A stretch of 64,000 nucleotides of DNA from Micromonospora yangpuensis (GCF_900091615.1 NZ_FMIA01000002.1:3286001-3350000), one strand, 5' to 3'; shown: positions 40,949 to 49,670, counted from the first letter of the stretch. Translations and numbers: made by a program. Notes: generated by a model not told the origin, from the sequence alone.

Positions 40949-42331
40949 ATGCCACCGCCGCACCCGACGTTCCTCGACGGTGTCAGGCACGCCTGCACCG
41001 GCGACGCCGGCACCCCGTTCGTGCTGCTCGGCAACTTCGAGGTCGAGGACGAGTGGGCCCGCGACGAGGTGGGTCTGCCCACCGTCGGTGGCCGCGCCTC
41101 CGCCGCCATCGTCAACCGGATGGACGAGTTCGCCGTCCTGCTCGCCGGCCCGGGTGACCACGTGGTGCTCAAGTCCGCGCCGGACGCGGACTACCTTGCC
41201 TGGCTGTCGTCGCTCGGCATCGACCTGCCGAACATCCTGGTCACCGACGACTCCGACCCGGCCGCCACGGTCAGCGTCGACGCGCTGCGCTCACCCCGCC
41301 TGCAGGCGACGCTGCGGGAGTTGGCCGGCACCGGGGCACACCTGCTGCCGCACGGCATGTCCACGCTGGAGGAGCGGCTCTGTGAGCTGACCGGGCTGGC
41401 CCCGGCGCTGCCGCCGGCACCGGTGGTCAAGGCGGTGAACAGCAAGATCTACAGCCGGCGGGTCGCCGCCGGGCTGGGACTGCCGCTGGCCGTCGGCTGG
41501 GAGTGCGAGACGGTCACCGAGTTCGCCGAGGCCGCCCGGCAGGCAGCCCGGTCGGTCGCCGCCGGCCGGCGGGTGGGCGTCAAGGACGCCTACGGGGTCT
41601 CCGGCAAGGGCATCGTGGTCGTCGAGGACCCCCGCCGGCTGGACCAGCTCGTCCGGATGGTCACCCGGCGGGCGGAGAAGACCGGCGACCAGCGGATCGG
41701 TCTGGTCCTGGAGGAGTGGGCGGACAAGGCCCTCGACCTCAACTACCACTTCACCGTCGGCCGCGACGGCACGGTGCGCTTCGACTTCGTCAAGGAGGCG
41801 CTCACCGACAACGGGGTGCACAAGGGACACCGCATCCCGGCCCGGATCTCCGCCGAGCACCACGCGCAGCTGGTGGCCGCCGCCGAACGGCTCGGCGCCC
41901 GGCTCGCCGCCGACGGCTTCCACGGTGTGGTCGGAGTGGACGCCATCACCACCGGCGACGGCGGTCTGCTGCCGGTGCTGGAGATCAACGCCCGGAACAA
42001 CATGTCGACGTACCAGACCAGCCTGCAGGAGACCTTCACCGGCCCGGACACCGTCGCCCTGGCCCGGCAGTACGACCTGAGCCTGACCCGGCCGGTCAGC
42101 TTCGCGGCCCTGCGCGACCAGCTCGACGACCTGCTCCTCACCCCCGAGCGGGGCACCGGCCTGCTGGTGAACAACTTCGCCACGGTCAACGCCGCCGCGC
42201 CCGCGCCGGACGACCCCCGCCCGTACGCCGGACGGCTGTACGGCCTGTTGGTGGCCGGCTCCGAGACGGAGCTGGTCGGCCTGGACCACGCCATCGCGCA
42301 GATCCTGCGGAAGGAGAACGTCAATGTCTGA
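40949..42331 (+). CDS. ATP-grasp carboxylate ligase (butirosin BtrJ-like role)
   Basis: The 460-residue protein has the ATP-grasp fold: VKDAYGVSGKGIVVV as the glycine-rich phosphate loop, LEEWADKALDLNYHF, and the metal-binding LEINARNNMSTYQ near residue 350. The family joins a carboxylate to an amine or thiol through an acyl phosphate. It is coupled to a fold-III PLP decarboxylase (8-base overlap) and an ACP. This is the same trio as BtrJ, BtrK and BtrI of butirosin biosynthesis, where an amino acid is loaded by its side-chain carboxylate on the ACP. Here 3-methylaspartate or Asp/Glu is the candidate substrate. A dipeptide ligase role is the alternative. Confidence 0.83.
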   Translation: MPPPHPTFLDGVRHACTGDAGTPFVLLGNFEVEDEWARDEVGLPTVGGRASAAIVNRMDEFAVLLAGPGDHVVLKSAPDADYLAWLSSLGIDLPNILVTDDSDPAATVSVDALRSPRLQATLRELAGTGAHLLPHGMSTLEERLCELTGLAPALPPAPVVKAVNSKIYSRRVAAGLGLPLAVGWECETVTEFAEAARQAARSVAAGRRVGVKDAYGVSGKGIVVVEDPRRLDQLVRMVTRRAEKTGDQRIGLVLEEWADKALDLNYHFTVGRDGTVRFDFVKEALTDNGVHKGHRIPARISAEHHAQLVAAAERLGARLAADGFHGVVGVDAITTGDGGLLPVLEINARNNMSTYQTSLQETFTGPDTVALARQYDLSLTRPVSFAALRDQLDDLLLTPERGTGLLVNNFATVNAAAPAPDDPRPYAGRLYGLLVAGSETELVGLDHAIAQILRKENVNV

Positions 42332-43592
42332 GTCGACCTCGGTCGGGACCGTGGCCGTCACCGAACTGGTCGAGCGGTTCGGCACCCCACTCTACGTCTA
42401 CGACGGCGCGCGGATCACCGACCAGTTCCGGGGGCTGCGCGAGCGGCTGCACCCGGCGGTGGAGATGTTCTACTCGCTGAAGGCCAACCCCAACATCAGC
42501 GTCTGCGCCCTGCTGCACTCCCTGGGCGCCCGCGCCGAGGTCTCCTCGCTCACCGAGCTGGTCACCGCCCAGCGGGCCGGCGTACCGGCCGAACAGATCA
42601 TGTTCCTCGGGCCGGGCAAGAGCCGCGACGAGATCACCTCCTGCCTGAAGGAGGAGATCACCGTCATCTGCGAGTCCTTCGGCGAGCTGGCCCTGATCGA
42701 CGAGGTGGCCGCGCAGCTCGGCACCACCGCCCGGGTGGTGCTGCGGGTCAACCCCAGCTTCGCGGTCAAGGGCAGCGGGTTGACCATGGGCGGCAAGCCC
42801 CGCCAGTTCGGCATCGACGAGGCGGCCCTGCTGGCCGCCGGTGACCTCACCGGCCGGCACGCCTCGGTCCGGCTCTGCGGATTCCAGGCGTACCTGGGCA
42901 CCCGGTTCCTCAGCGAGGAGGTGGTGGCCGAGAACACCGCCCGCATCCTCGACCTGGCCGAGCGCCTCGGCCGGCACCTCGGGGTGCCGCTGGAGATCGT
43001 CGACGTCGGCGGTGGACTCGGGGTGGCGTACTTCCCGGGCGAGCGGGACCTCGACGTGGCGGAGCTGGCCGAGCGGCTCAACCCGGTCTTCGCCGCCTTC
43101 CACCAGCGGCACCCGGCCACCCGGCTGGTCATGGAGCTGGGCCGGTACCTGGTCGGGCACAGCGGCACGTACGCGGTGCGGGTGCGCTACGTCAAGGACT
43201 CGATGGGGGAGCGGTTCGCCGTCGCCGACGGCGGCACCAACCACCACATGGCCGCCGTCGGCATCGGCTCCTTCATCAAGCGCAACTTCCCGATGCGCCT
43301 GCTCAACCGGGTCAGCACCGCCGAGGCGGTGAAGTGGAACGTCACCGGCCCGCTCTGCACCCCCAACGACACCATCGGCAAGGCCGTCGACCTCCCGGCC
43401 GACCTGGCCCCCGGCGACGTGGTCGGTGTCGAGCGCTCCGGCGCGTACGGGCCGACCGCCTCACCGGTGCACTTCCTCAGCCACGGCTACCCGGCCGAGG
43501 TGCTGGTGCACGACGGGCAGGCCCGGCTGGTCCGCAGCCGCGACGACGTCGACAGCATGCTCGCCGCCCAGATCCTGCACGACTTCCGCTGA
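42324..43592 (+). CDS. Fold-type III PLP-dependent decarboxylase (BtrK/DAP-decarboxylase family)
   Basis: The 422-residue protein has an alanine-racemase-type barrel with the PLP Schiff-base Lys53 (FYSLKANPN). Other landmarks are a glycine-rich phosphate loop (IVDVGGGLGVAYFPGE), RVNPSFAVKGSGLTMGGKPRQFG and the C-terminal GPLCTPNDTIG, replacing the CESGD-type motif of ordinary DAP decarboxylases. BtrK decarboxylates glutamyl-S-ACP, and VinO decarboxylates 3-methylaspartate-derived ACP thioesters in macrolactam pathways. With glutamate mutase nearby, decarboxylation of ACP-bound 3-methylaspartate is the best-supported role. It is translationally coupled to the ATP-grasp gene. Confidence 0.9.
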   Translation: MSESTSVGTVAVTELVERFGTPLYVYDGARITDQFRGLRERLHPAVEMFYSLKANPNISVCALLHSLGARAEVSSLTELVTAQRAGVPAEQIMFLGPGKSRDEITSCLKEEITVICESFGELALIDEVAAQLGTTARVVLRVNPSFAVKGSGLTMGGKPRQFGIDEAALLAAGDLTGRHASVRLCGFQAYLGTRFLSEEVVAENTARILDLAERLGRHLGVPLEIVDVGGGLGVAYFPGERDLDVAELAERLNPVFAAFHQRHPATRLVMELGRYLVGHSGTYAVRVRYVKDSMGERFAVADGGTNHHMAAVGIGSFIKRNFPMRLLNRVSTAEAVKWNVTGPLCTPNDTIGKAVDLPADLAPGDVVGVERSGAYGPTASPVHFLSHGYPAEVLVHDGQARLVRSRDDVDSMLAAQILHDFR

Positions 43593-43652
43593 TCTCCCAC
43601 CCGGGCGGGCCCCGCCCGGATCCGCACACCCACCGAAAGGCAGGAACCTCCC

Positions 43653-43913
43653 ATGTCCCTCATCGTCACCGCTGACCAGCAGGTCGTCGCCGCCATCGTC
43701 ACCGCCCTGGAGGAGGTGCTCGGTCAGGAGCTGACCGACGTCACCGAGCAGACCCGGCTCTTCGACGACCTGAGCCTGGACTCCACCAGCGTGCTCGGCC
43801 TGCTGATGGCCCTGGAGGACGCCCTGGACATGCAGGTCGACCCGGAGGGCCTGCAGCAGAGCCACCTGGAGACCGTCGGCGCGCTGGCCAGCTTCATCAC
43901 CGAGAGCCGCTGA
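43653..43913 (+). CDS. Acyl carrier protein (partner of the ATP-grasp/decarboxylase pair)
   Basis: The 86-residue ACP has the phosphopantetheine site Ser44 in SLDSTSVLG, and helices of typical length (VVAAIVTALEEVLGQEL; LLMALEDALDMQV). AAAGGCAGG lies upstream of the ATG. Its place directly after the BtrJ/BtrK-like genes argues that it holds the amino acid being decarboxylated. It differs clearly from the ACP at 8712, so the cluster has two discrete carriers, perhaps with separate jobs. The Sfp-type transferase in the same operon would activate it. Confidence 0.92.
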   Translation: MSLIVTADQQVVAAIVTALEEVLGQELTDVTEQTRLFDDLSLDSTSVLGLLMALEDALDMQVDPEGLQQSHLETVGALASFITESR

Positions 43914-43916
43914 GGC

Positions 43917-44882
43917 GTGCCGGTCCTGCGGCGGCTCGGGGAGCAGACCGGTCCGGCCGCGCCAGGTGACGCGGCCGGACCGGCCCTCGAACGCATCATC
44001 GGATTCACCTTCGACGACCCGGGTGTACCGCCCGGGGACGACGAACTGACCGCCTTCGTCGACCACATGGAGTCGATCCACGGGCGCTTCGCCGACCTGA
44101 CCTGGCTCACCGGCGGGACCATGGTCAGCTACCACGACATGGTCCGCACGGTGGTCGACACCCTCGGCCCGGCCCTGGTCGACGTCGACCTGGTAGTCAC
44201 CGTCGAGGCCAGTCAGGACTGCCGGCACCAGAGCTTCCCCGGCAGCCTCCTGTGTGAACTGCTGCCCGGTGACCCGCTGATGATGGGCATCTCCGAGCAG
44301 GGCGTGGCCGGGCCGTTCACCGCGCTCCGCATCGCCCACGACCAGGTGGCCGACGGGGGCGCCCGCCGGGCCCTGGTCGTGGCGATGGAGCAGAACACGC
44401 TGCCGCCCGACGACGCCGCGGTGCGCCCGGGGCGGAACCTCGCGGTGGCGATGCTGGTCGGCCCGGACGGCACCATGCCGCTCGGCCGGCCACGGGTCGC
44501 CCGTACCGCCGCCCCGGCCGCCGCCGGGTCCACGCCGCCCCGGGGCGACGTGCTCGTCGCCGGTGCCGCCCTCGCCGCCCCGCCCGGGCGGGCAACGGTG
44601 GTACGGGCCCCCGCCGGACACCCCTGTCTCGGGGTGTGGCTGACCCTGGCCAGCCTGCTCGAACAGGGCCTGGCGGCCGGCTCCCGGGTGGTCGTGGCCG
44701 ACGAGGACCCGGTGCTGCCGTACCGCTGCGAGGTCGTGCTGACCCTGCCGGCCGCGCCGCACCCGGACACCGCGACCCGACCGGGCCGTACCCGGGGATC
44801 GATCGCCCGGGTCGGCGCGCCGCACCCGGACCCCGCCGCGGTGCCCGTCCGTCCACACCGTCGCAAGGAGCTGGCGCGATGA
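43917..44882 (+). CDS. Degenerate KAS III/thiolase-fold protein
   Basis: The 321-residue protein has a recognisable KAS-like N-terminal half (RIIGFTFDDPGVPPGDDELTAF; VDLVVTVEASQDC) and C-terminal motifs, but the nucleophile elbow reads MGISEQGVAGPF, with no cysteine. The usual PHQAN histidine motif is also missing. It is therefore probably not a condensing enzyme. It could be a non-catalytic partner of the KAS at 39917 or a binding protein for an acyl-ACP. The GTG start lies 3 bases after the ACP stop. The end overlaps the next gene by 4 bases (ATGA). Confidence 0.75.
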   Translation: MPVLRRLGEQTGPAAPGDAAGPALERIIGFTFDDPGVPPGDDELTAFVDHMESIHGRFADLTWLTGGTMVSYHDMVRTVVDTLGPALVDVDLVVTVEASQDCRHQSFPGSLLCELLPGDPLMMGISEQGVAGPFTALRIAHDQVADGGARRALVVAMEQNTLPPDDAAVRPGRNLAVAMLVGPDGTMPLGRPRVARTAAPAAAGSTPPRGDVLVAGAALAAPPGRATVVRAPAGHPCLGVWLTLASLLEQGLAAGSRVVVADEDPVLPYRCEVVLTLPAAPHPDTATRPGRTRGSIARVGAPHPDPAAVPVRPHRRKELAR

Positions 44883-45589
44883 CCGTCACCGTGACCCCGC
44901 CCGCCACCGCCGCCACCGAGCTGCGGCGGCACCGGACCACCGGGTACGCCGACGGCGCGACCACCGCCCTGGCCCAGCTGCACGCCACGGTCAGCGCCGG
45001 GGTGCTGCCGGTCGGGCCGGGCGGACACGCGCTGGTACCGGTCGACGTCGCGACCACCTGCGACCGGTACACCACCCCCACCGGGGCCCGGTCGCGGGCC
45101 GGCGTACCGCACGAGCTGTTGGACCGGATCCCGACCGCCGACGGTGAGCTGGTCGCCCTGCGGGTGCCCGGCGGCGGTCCGGCACCCGGGCACGCCTGGT
45201 CGGTCGGGCTGGCCTGGATCCGGCTGGGCCTGGCCGAGCGGCTGCTGGCCCGGAGCGTGACCCACCTGCGGGGCCGGACCGTCGCCGGCACCGTCACCCT
45301 GCACCTGCCGATGGTGCGGGCGATGCTCGCCGACGCCGCAGCCGGGATCGCCGAGGTCCGCGCCCTGCTCGACCCCGACCACGGTCCGGGCGTCGGTGGG
45401 CTGGGCCGGGTACGCGACAGCCTCGACGAGGTCGGCCGGACCTGCCTGCACCTGCTCGGTGCGGCCGGCTTCCTGGCCGACGGTCCGGGCGCCGAGGCAC
45501 GCGTGGCCGAACTGCTCGCCGACACGTACCCGCCCCCGACCGATCCATCCCCGACCGATCCATTCTCGACCGAGTTGGAGGCGTCGTGA
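44879..45589 (+). CDS. Acyl-CoA dehydrogenase-related protein, short form
   Basis: The 236-residue protein has a second half that resembles the C-terminal helical bundle of acyl-CoA dehydrogenases (VGLAWIRLGLAERLLARSVTHLRGR; LHLPMVRAMLADAAAGIAEVRALL). The N-terminal half is not a complete ACAD domain, and it is about 150 residues shorter than the usual length. It starts at ATG 44879 (ATGA overlap, AAGGAG upstream) and ends in GTGA with the full-length ACAD. It may form a heteromer with that protein, as in some split flavoenzyme pairs. A proline/serine repeat (PTDPSPTDPF) ends the chain. Confidence 0.65.
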   Translation: MTVTVTPPATAATELRRHRTTGYADGATTALAQLHATVSAGVLPVGPGGHALVPVDVATTCDRYTTPTGARSRAGVPHELLDRIPTADGELVALRVPGGGPAPGHAWSVGLAWIRLGLAERLLARSVTHLRGRTVAGTVTLHLPMVRAMLADAAAGIAEVRALLDPDHGPGVGGLGRVRDSLDEVGRTCLHLLGAAGFLADGPGAEARVAELLADTYPPPTDPSPTDPFSTELEAS

Positions 45590-46746
45590 CCAGCGACCTG
45601 CTCACCGACCTGCGGGCGGTGGCCCGGGAGCACGCCGACGGACTGCGGTCCACCGCCCTGGAGCTGGACCGGGACCCGTCCCGCGCGGTGACGCTGCTGG
45701 ACCGGGGGCTGCCCTGGCGGCAGCTGATCGGGCTGCCCGCGGCGTACAATCCCGATCCGCTGCGGGTACGGGGCCGACCGGTGTACCTGGACTCCTGCGC
45801 GCAGCAGGTGGTGGTGCTGGAGGAACTGGCCCGGGCCGACGCCGGCGCGGTGCTGGCCCTGCCGGGTCCGTCGATGTCCGGGTTCGTCGTCACCGAACTC
45901 GCCGACGGCGACCAACTCGACCGCTACTGGCGTACCGTGGCCACCGGCGCGACCTGGACCTTCTTCGGCATGACCGAGCCGGCCCACGGCTCCGACCCGG
46001 GCAGCATGGGCACCACCCTGCGGCCGACGGGGGAGGCCGACGGGCTGCTGCTCACCGGCGTCAAACGGTTCGTCGGTAACGGGGCCCGCGCCCGCATTGG
46101 GGTGGTCTTCGCCCGCCGGCACGCCGGACCGCTGGGTGTGGTGGCGGTGCTTGTCGACACCGACCGGCCGGGTTTCACCGCGGTGCCCCTGCCCACCCTG
46201 GGCCTGCGCGGACTCCAGCTCAGCGAGCTGCGGATGACCGAGGTGCCGATCGCCGGGGCCGACCTGCTCGGCCGGCACCGCTCGGCCACCCGGCAGGGCA
46301 TGTGGGCGGCCACCCGGACCTTCAACCGGTACCGTCCGGTGGTCTCCGGCCTGGCCCTCGGCGTGGCGCAGGCCGGTTACGACCTCGTCGTCGCGGCCCG
46401 GCACCGGTTCCGGTCCGACGAACGGCACCTGCTCGCCGACTGGGCGCGGCGGCTGACCGGCACCCGGGCGTTGGTGCTGGCCGCCGCGCACGCCGCCGAC
46501 CGCGACCCAGGCGACGGCACCCTCGCCTCCGCCGCCAAGATCAGGGCCACCCGGCTGGCCGAGGAGATCACCACCTCGGCGGTCCGGCTGCTCGGTCCGG
46601 GGGCCCGGTGGGAGCATCCGCTGCTGGACAAGCTGGTCCGGGACGCGCGGGCCTTCGAGTTCATGGAGGGCACCGGCAACATCCAACGGCTCAACCTGGC
46701 CCAGGGCTACCTGCAGGGACGGCTCGGCGATGCCCGGGTGGCCTGA
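45586..46746 (+). CDS. Acyl-CoA dehydrogenase family flavoprotein
   Basis: The 386-residue protein has standard ACAD architecture. The central FAD-contacting strand is TWTFFGMTEPAHGSDPGSM, followed by a beta domain (LTGVKRFVGNGARA) and a C-terminal bundle ending FEFMEGTGNIQRLNLAQGYL. The family desaturates acyl thioesters at the alpha-beta carbons. In this operon the likely substrate is an ACP-bound (amino)acyl group, which would become an enamide-type or acrylate-type unit. It overlaps its neighbours on both sides (4 and 17 bases), so it belongs to the operon. The exact catalytic base is uncertain; Glu in MEGTGN is a candidate. Confidence 0.87.
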   Translation: MTSDLLTDLRAVAREHADGLRSTALELDRDPSRAVTLLDRGLPWRQLIGLPAAYNPDPLRVRGRPVYLDSCAQQVVVLEELARADAGAVLALPGPSMSGFVVTELADGDQLDRYWRTVATGATWTFFGMTEPAHGSDPGSMGTTLRPTGEADGLLLTGVKRFVGNGARARIGVVFARRHAGPLGVVAVLVDTDRPGFTAVPLPTLGLRGLQLSELRMTEVPIAGADLLGRHRSATRQGMWAATRTFNRYRPVVSGLALGVAQAGYDLVVAARHRFRSDERHLLADWARRLTGTRALVLAAAHAADRDPGDGTLASAAKIRATRLAEEITTSAVRLLGPGARWEHPLLDKLVRDARAFEFMEGTGNIQRLNLAQGYLQGRLGDARVA

Positions 46747-47686
46747 CCCGACCCGGGCCGGCGACCCGCCCGTCGCCGCGCTGTCCGGGCCACGGGCGGG
46801 AACCGGCCCCGGGCCGCCACCGGGTGCGGACATCTGGCACATCGGACTGGACGTCGAACCCGAGGTGGTCCGGTTGGTCACCGAGCTGCTCGACGCCGAC
46901 GAGCGACGGCGCGCGGCGGGCATGCGCGACCCGGTGGCCGGCATGCGGTACGTGCTGGCCCACGCCGCGGTCCGCACCGTCCTCGGCGGGTACCTCGGCA
47001 CCTGCGGGTACACGCTGCACTGGGCCCGGGGACCCAACGGCAAGCCGTACTTCGACGGCCGGTGGCGCCGGTGGCAGTGGAGCCTGAGCCGCTCCGGCGG
47101 GCACGCCCTGCTCGCGGTCTGCCTGACCGATCCGGTGGGCGTCGACCTGGAACAGATCCGCGACGGCGATCCGGTGCCGGCGCTGGCCACCCGGTTCCTG
47201 CCCGCCGAGGAGGCCGCCGCCGTCCTCGGGCAGCCCGACCCGGCCGGTCGCCACGCCGCCTACCACCGGCTGCTGTCGCGCAAGGAGGCCTGCGTCAAGG
47301 CCAGCGGCGGGCGGTTCCTGGAGGGGCTGCGCCTCGGTGTGCTGATGTCCGGCGACGCCGCAACCGGCGGGGTGGCCGCCGGGCCCGGCCAGGTGACGGG
47401 GACCGGGGCGCTGGCCGGGCAACGGTGGATGCTGCGGGACCTGCCGGCGCCACCGGGCTACGTCGCGGCCCTGGCCACCACCGGCACCCGGCTCGGCCGG
47501 TTGCGGATGTTCGAGTGGGACTGGCGGCAGCCCCACCACCGCCGCGAAGATGCCGGCCGGCTGCGCCGCAGCCGCGAAGATGCCGGCCGGCTGCCTGACG
47601 AACCGCCGAACCCGCCGCCCGCGGAAACCTATCGTTCGGTACGCGGCAGCCCCGTGATCGCCAGCGGCCCGAGGGAGAGCCAGTGA
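46730..47686 (+). CDS. Sfp-type 4'-phosphopantetheinyl transferase
   Basis: The 318-residue protein has the Sfp core motifs: NGKPYF, WSLSRSGGHALLAV, the metal site VGVDLEQIR and LSRKEACVKASGG. It transfers phosphopantetheine from CoA to the serine of the ACPs and NRPS T domains, and there are nine visible carrier-domain candidates in this cluster. The chain is longer than usual: a Gly/Pro-rich N-terminus and a C-terminal duplication (REDAGRLRRSREDAGRLPDE, 47540-47590) extend it. It overlaps the ACAD gene by 17 bases and the next gene by 4. Confidence 0.92.
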   Translation: MPGWPDPTRAGDPPVAALSGPRAGTGPGPPPGADIWHIGLDVEPEVVRLVTELLDADERRRAAGMRDPVAGMRYVLAHAAVRTVLGGYLGTCGYTLHWARGPNGKPYFDGRWRRWQWSLSRSGGHALLAVCLTDPVGVDLEQIRDGDPVPALATRFLPAEEAAAVLGQPDPAGRHAAYHRLLSRKEACVKASGGRFLEGLRLGVLMSGDAATGGVAAGPGQVTGTGALAGQRWMLRDLPAPPGYVAALATTGTRLGRLRMFEWDWRQPHHRREDAGRLRRSREDAGRLPDEPPNPPPAETYRSVRGSPVIASGPRESQ

Positions 47687-48189
47687 GGTGGAACCCGCAT
47701 CAGTCCGACCTGGACGGTGACGATCCGACATCCGGCGGTACGGGACTCGTCCGGTTCGTCCCCTCGGACGTGCCGGTGCTGACCTCCTGCCCGGCCGACC
47801 GGACCGGGGCGATCCGGGCCGCCGGGCGGACCCTGGCCGAGATGGGTCGCTCCTACCTCGGCGGCCACCTGGAGATCAGGGCCACCGGTACGCCACGGCT
47901 GGCCCGGTCCGCCGAGCGGCTGGCGGCGGTGCGGGCGGTGCAGAACGTCCTGCGGGGCGGGTGCGGATCGGTCCGGTTCCCGGTGCCGCCGCGCTGGCCC
48001 GCCGGGCCCGGCTGTCCGGGTGACGCCGACTGCCCCTGCCCGGGCGCCGGCCACCGCCCGAGGTCACCCGGCCCACCGCGACCACCGGGCCCGTCGGGTC
48101 CACCTCCGTCGCGCCCACCCACGGCACGACCACATCCCCAGCCCGGTCCGGGCGATCCCACAGTGAGGCAGATCGATGAAAAGAGCTGA
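47683..48189 (+). CDS. Small protein of unknown function
   Basis: A 168-residue frame starts at GTG 47683, overlapping the transferase stop (GTGA). The first 100 residues look protein-like (FVPSDVPVLTSCPADRTGAIRAAGRTLAEMG). After that it becomes a Pro/Gly-rich tail that overlaps the MFS gene by 14 bases. No family is recognised. The coupling with both neighbours supports expression, but the low-complexity end makes the 3' boundary less certain. Confidence 0.5.
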   Translation: MRWNPHQSDLDGDDPTSGGTGLVRFVPSDVPVLTSCPADRTGAIRAAGRTLAEMGRSYLGGHLEIRATGTPRLARSAERLAAVRAVQNVLRGGCGSVRFPVPPRWPAGPGCPGDADCPCPGAGHRPRSPGPPRPPGPSGPPPSRPPTARPHPQPGPGDPTVRQIDEKS

Positions 48190-49624
48190 ACCGGCCCCGG
48201 CCGGCGCCCAGGCGGCGATCCAGTGGCGCAAGGTCCTCACCCTGACCGTCAGCCAGGGGCTGTCGCTCACCGGGGACTATGTGCTCCTGGTCGCGCTGGG
48301 CTGGACCGCCGTGCAGCTCGGCGGGGCGGGCGCGATCACCACGCTGATGCTCGCCGGCACCGTACCGCGCGCGTTGACGTTGATCTTCGGTGGTGCCCTG
48401 GCGGACCTGCTCGGGCCCCGCTTCGTGCTGCTGCGGACCACCTCGGCCCGGGTCCTGCTGTTGGCCGGCGGCGCGGTCGTCACCCTCACCACTGGCTGGT
48501 TCTGGCCCCTGGTGGTGATCGCCGCACTGGAGGGGGTGCTGCTCGGTCTGGCCAGCCCGTCCAGCAGCAGCCTGATGCCCCGGCTGGCCACCGGTGACCA
48601 GTTGGCGCGGGCCAACTCGCTGTCGGCGATGGTCACCCGGATCGCCCCGATCGTCGGCTCGCCGATCGGCGCCTGGATGATCGTCACCGGCGAGCTGTGG
48701 CACGTCATGGCGGCGGTCTCGGTCACCTGCGCGGTCTCCTTCGTCGGGGTGTCCGTGGTGACCCGGGGGATGACCGGTGGCACCCGGACACCCGGGGAGA
48801 ACCTGCTGCGTCGCTCCGGCGACGGTCTGCGTCTGCTGCGCGCCCACGGCCGGCTGCGCTGGCTGTTCATCTGCGCCTTCTGCCTGGACATGGCCTTCGG
48901 CTGGCCGATCGACGTGGCCCTGCCGCTGCTGGTGGACGGGCGGGGCTGGGGCGTGGCCTCGGTCGCCGTGGTGGTGGTCGCCTTCAGCGCCGGCGCCCTG
49001 GTCGCCGGTGCGCTGGGTGCGCTGCTGGCCCACCGGATCCCGCTGGCGTTCCGACTGGTCGTCACCGGGGTCGGGATCGGCGTCGGCATCCTGCTGATGG
49101 CCCTGATGCCCTCGGTGGTCGCCCTGGCCACGGTCGGTGCCGGGGTCGGGCTGATGGCCGGACTGAACGGCCCGGCCATCGTCACCGTCTACCAGCAGGC
49201 CTCGCCGAAGGCCCGGATCGGCACGGCCATGTCGATGCTGACCCTGGCCAGCATCGGCACCACCCCGGTCTCCATCGTGGTCTTCGGCGCGCTGTCGGCC
49301 CTCATCGGCACCACCGCCACCTGGCTGGTCTGCGGGTTCGTGGCGCTGGCCGCACCGGTGGCCGCGGTCCTGGCGCTGCGCCAGCCGGTACCCGCCGACG
49401 AGTCCGCCACCCCGGACCCGGCCACGAGCGCACCGCCCACCGCCGCAGAGCCGCCCACCGCCGCAGAGCCGCCGGCCACCGTCGTCGCAGAGCGGCCCAC
49501 CGGCGCTGAGCCGGCCATCGTCGTCGCAGAGCGGCCCACCGGCGTGGCGGAGCCGGCCATCGGCCCCGGGGCGGTCGCCGGCTCCGAACCGGCCACCGTC
49601 GCTCTCGCCGGCCGGTCCGCCTGA
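48176..49624 (+). CDS. MFS exporter, likely for the peptide product
   Basis: The 482-residue protein has about 12 hydrophobic segments between residues 18 and 410, of the MFS_3/EntS-like drug and siderophore exporter type (GGALADLLGPRFVLL after TM2; RSGDGLRLLRAHGRLRWLF at the central loop). It sits at the end of the biosynthetic operon, overlapping the upstream gene by 14 bases, so export or self-protection is likely. The cytoplasmic tail (about 415-480) is an expanded PPTAAE / VVAERPTG repeat. A perfect terminator hairpin follows. Confidence 0.88.
   Translation: MKRAEPAPAGAQAAIQWRKVLTLTVSQGLSLTGDYVLLVALGWTAVQLGGAGAITTLMLAGTVPRALTLIFGGALADLLGPRFVLLRTTSARVLLLAGGAVVTLTTGWFWPLVVIAALEGVLLGLASPSSSSLMPRLATGDQLARANSLSAMVTRIAPIVGSPIGAWMIVTGELWHVMAAVSVTCAVSFVGVSVVTRGMTGGTRTPGENLLRRSGDGLRLLRAHGRLRWLFICAFCLDMAFGWPIDVALPLLVDGRGWGVASVAVVVVAFSAGALVAGALGALLAHRIPLAFRLVVTGVGIGVGILLMALMPSVVALATVGAGVGLMAGLNGPAIVTVYQQASPKARIGTAMSMLTLASIGTTPVSIVVFGALSALIGTTATWLVCGFVALAAPVAAVLALRQPVPADESATPDPATSAPPTAAEPPTAAEPPATVVAERPTGAEPAIVVAERPTGVAEPAIGPGAVAGSEPATVALAGRSA
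49432..49560 (+). repeat. In-frame repeat in the MFS C-terminal tail
   Basis: Degenerate 15-base units (CCGCCCACCGCCGCAGAG) give PPTAAE copies, followed by longer 45-base units encoding TVVAERPTGAEPAI. They are coding but outside the membrane domain. Confidence 0.75.
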
Positions 49625-49666
49625 TCGCGCCCGGCCGGCGGACGGGACCCCGCCGGCCGGGCGCGA
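49625..49666. terminator. Bidirectional terminator at the cluster end
   Basis: A perfect 17-bp inverted repeat (49625-49641 against 49650-49666) with an 8-base loop lies between the convergent MFS and substrate-binding-protein genes. It is a natural right border for the biosynthetic cluster. Confidence 0.8.
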
Positions 49667-49670
49667 CGGC

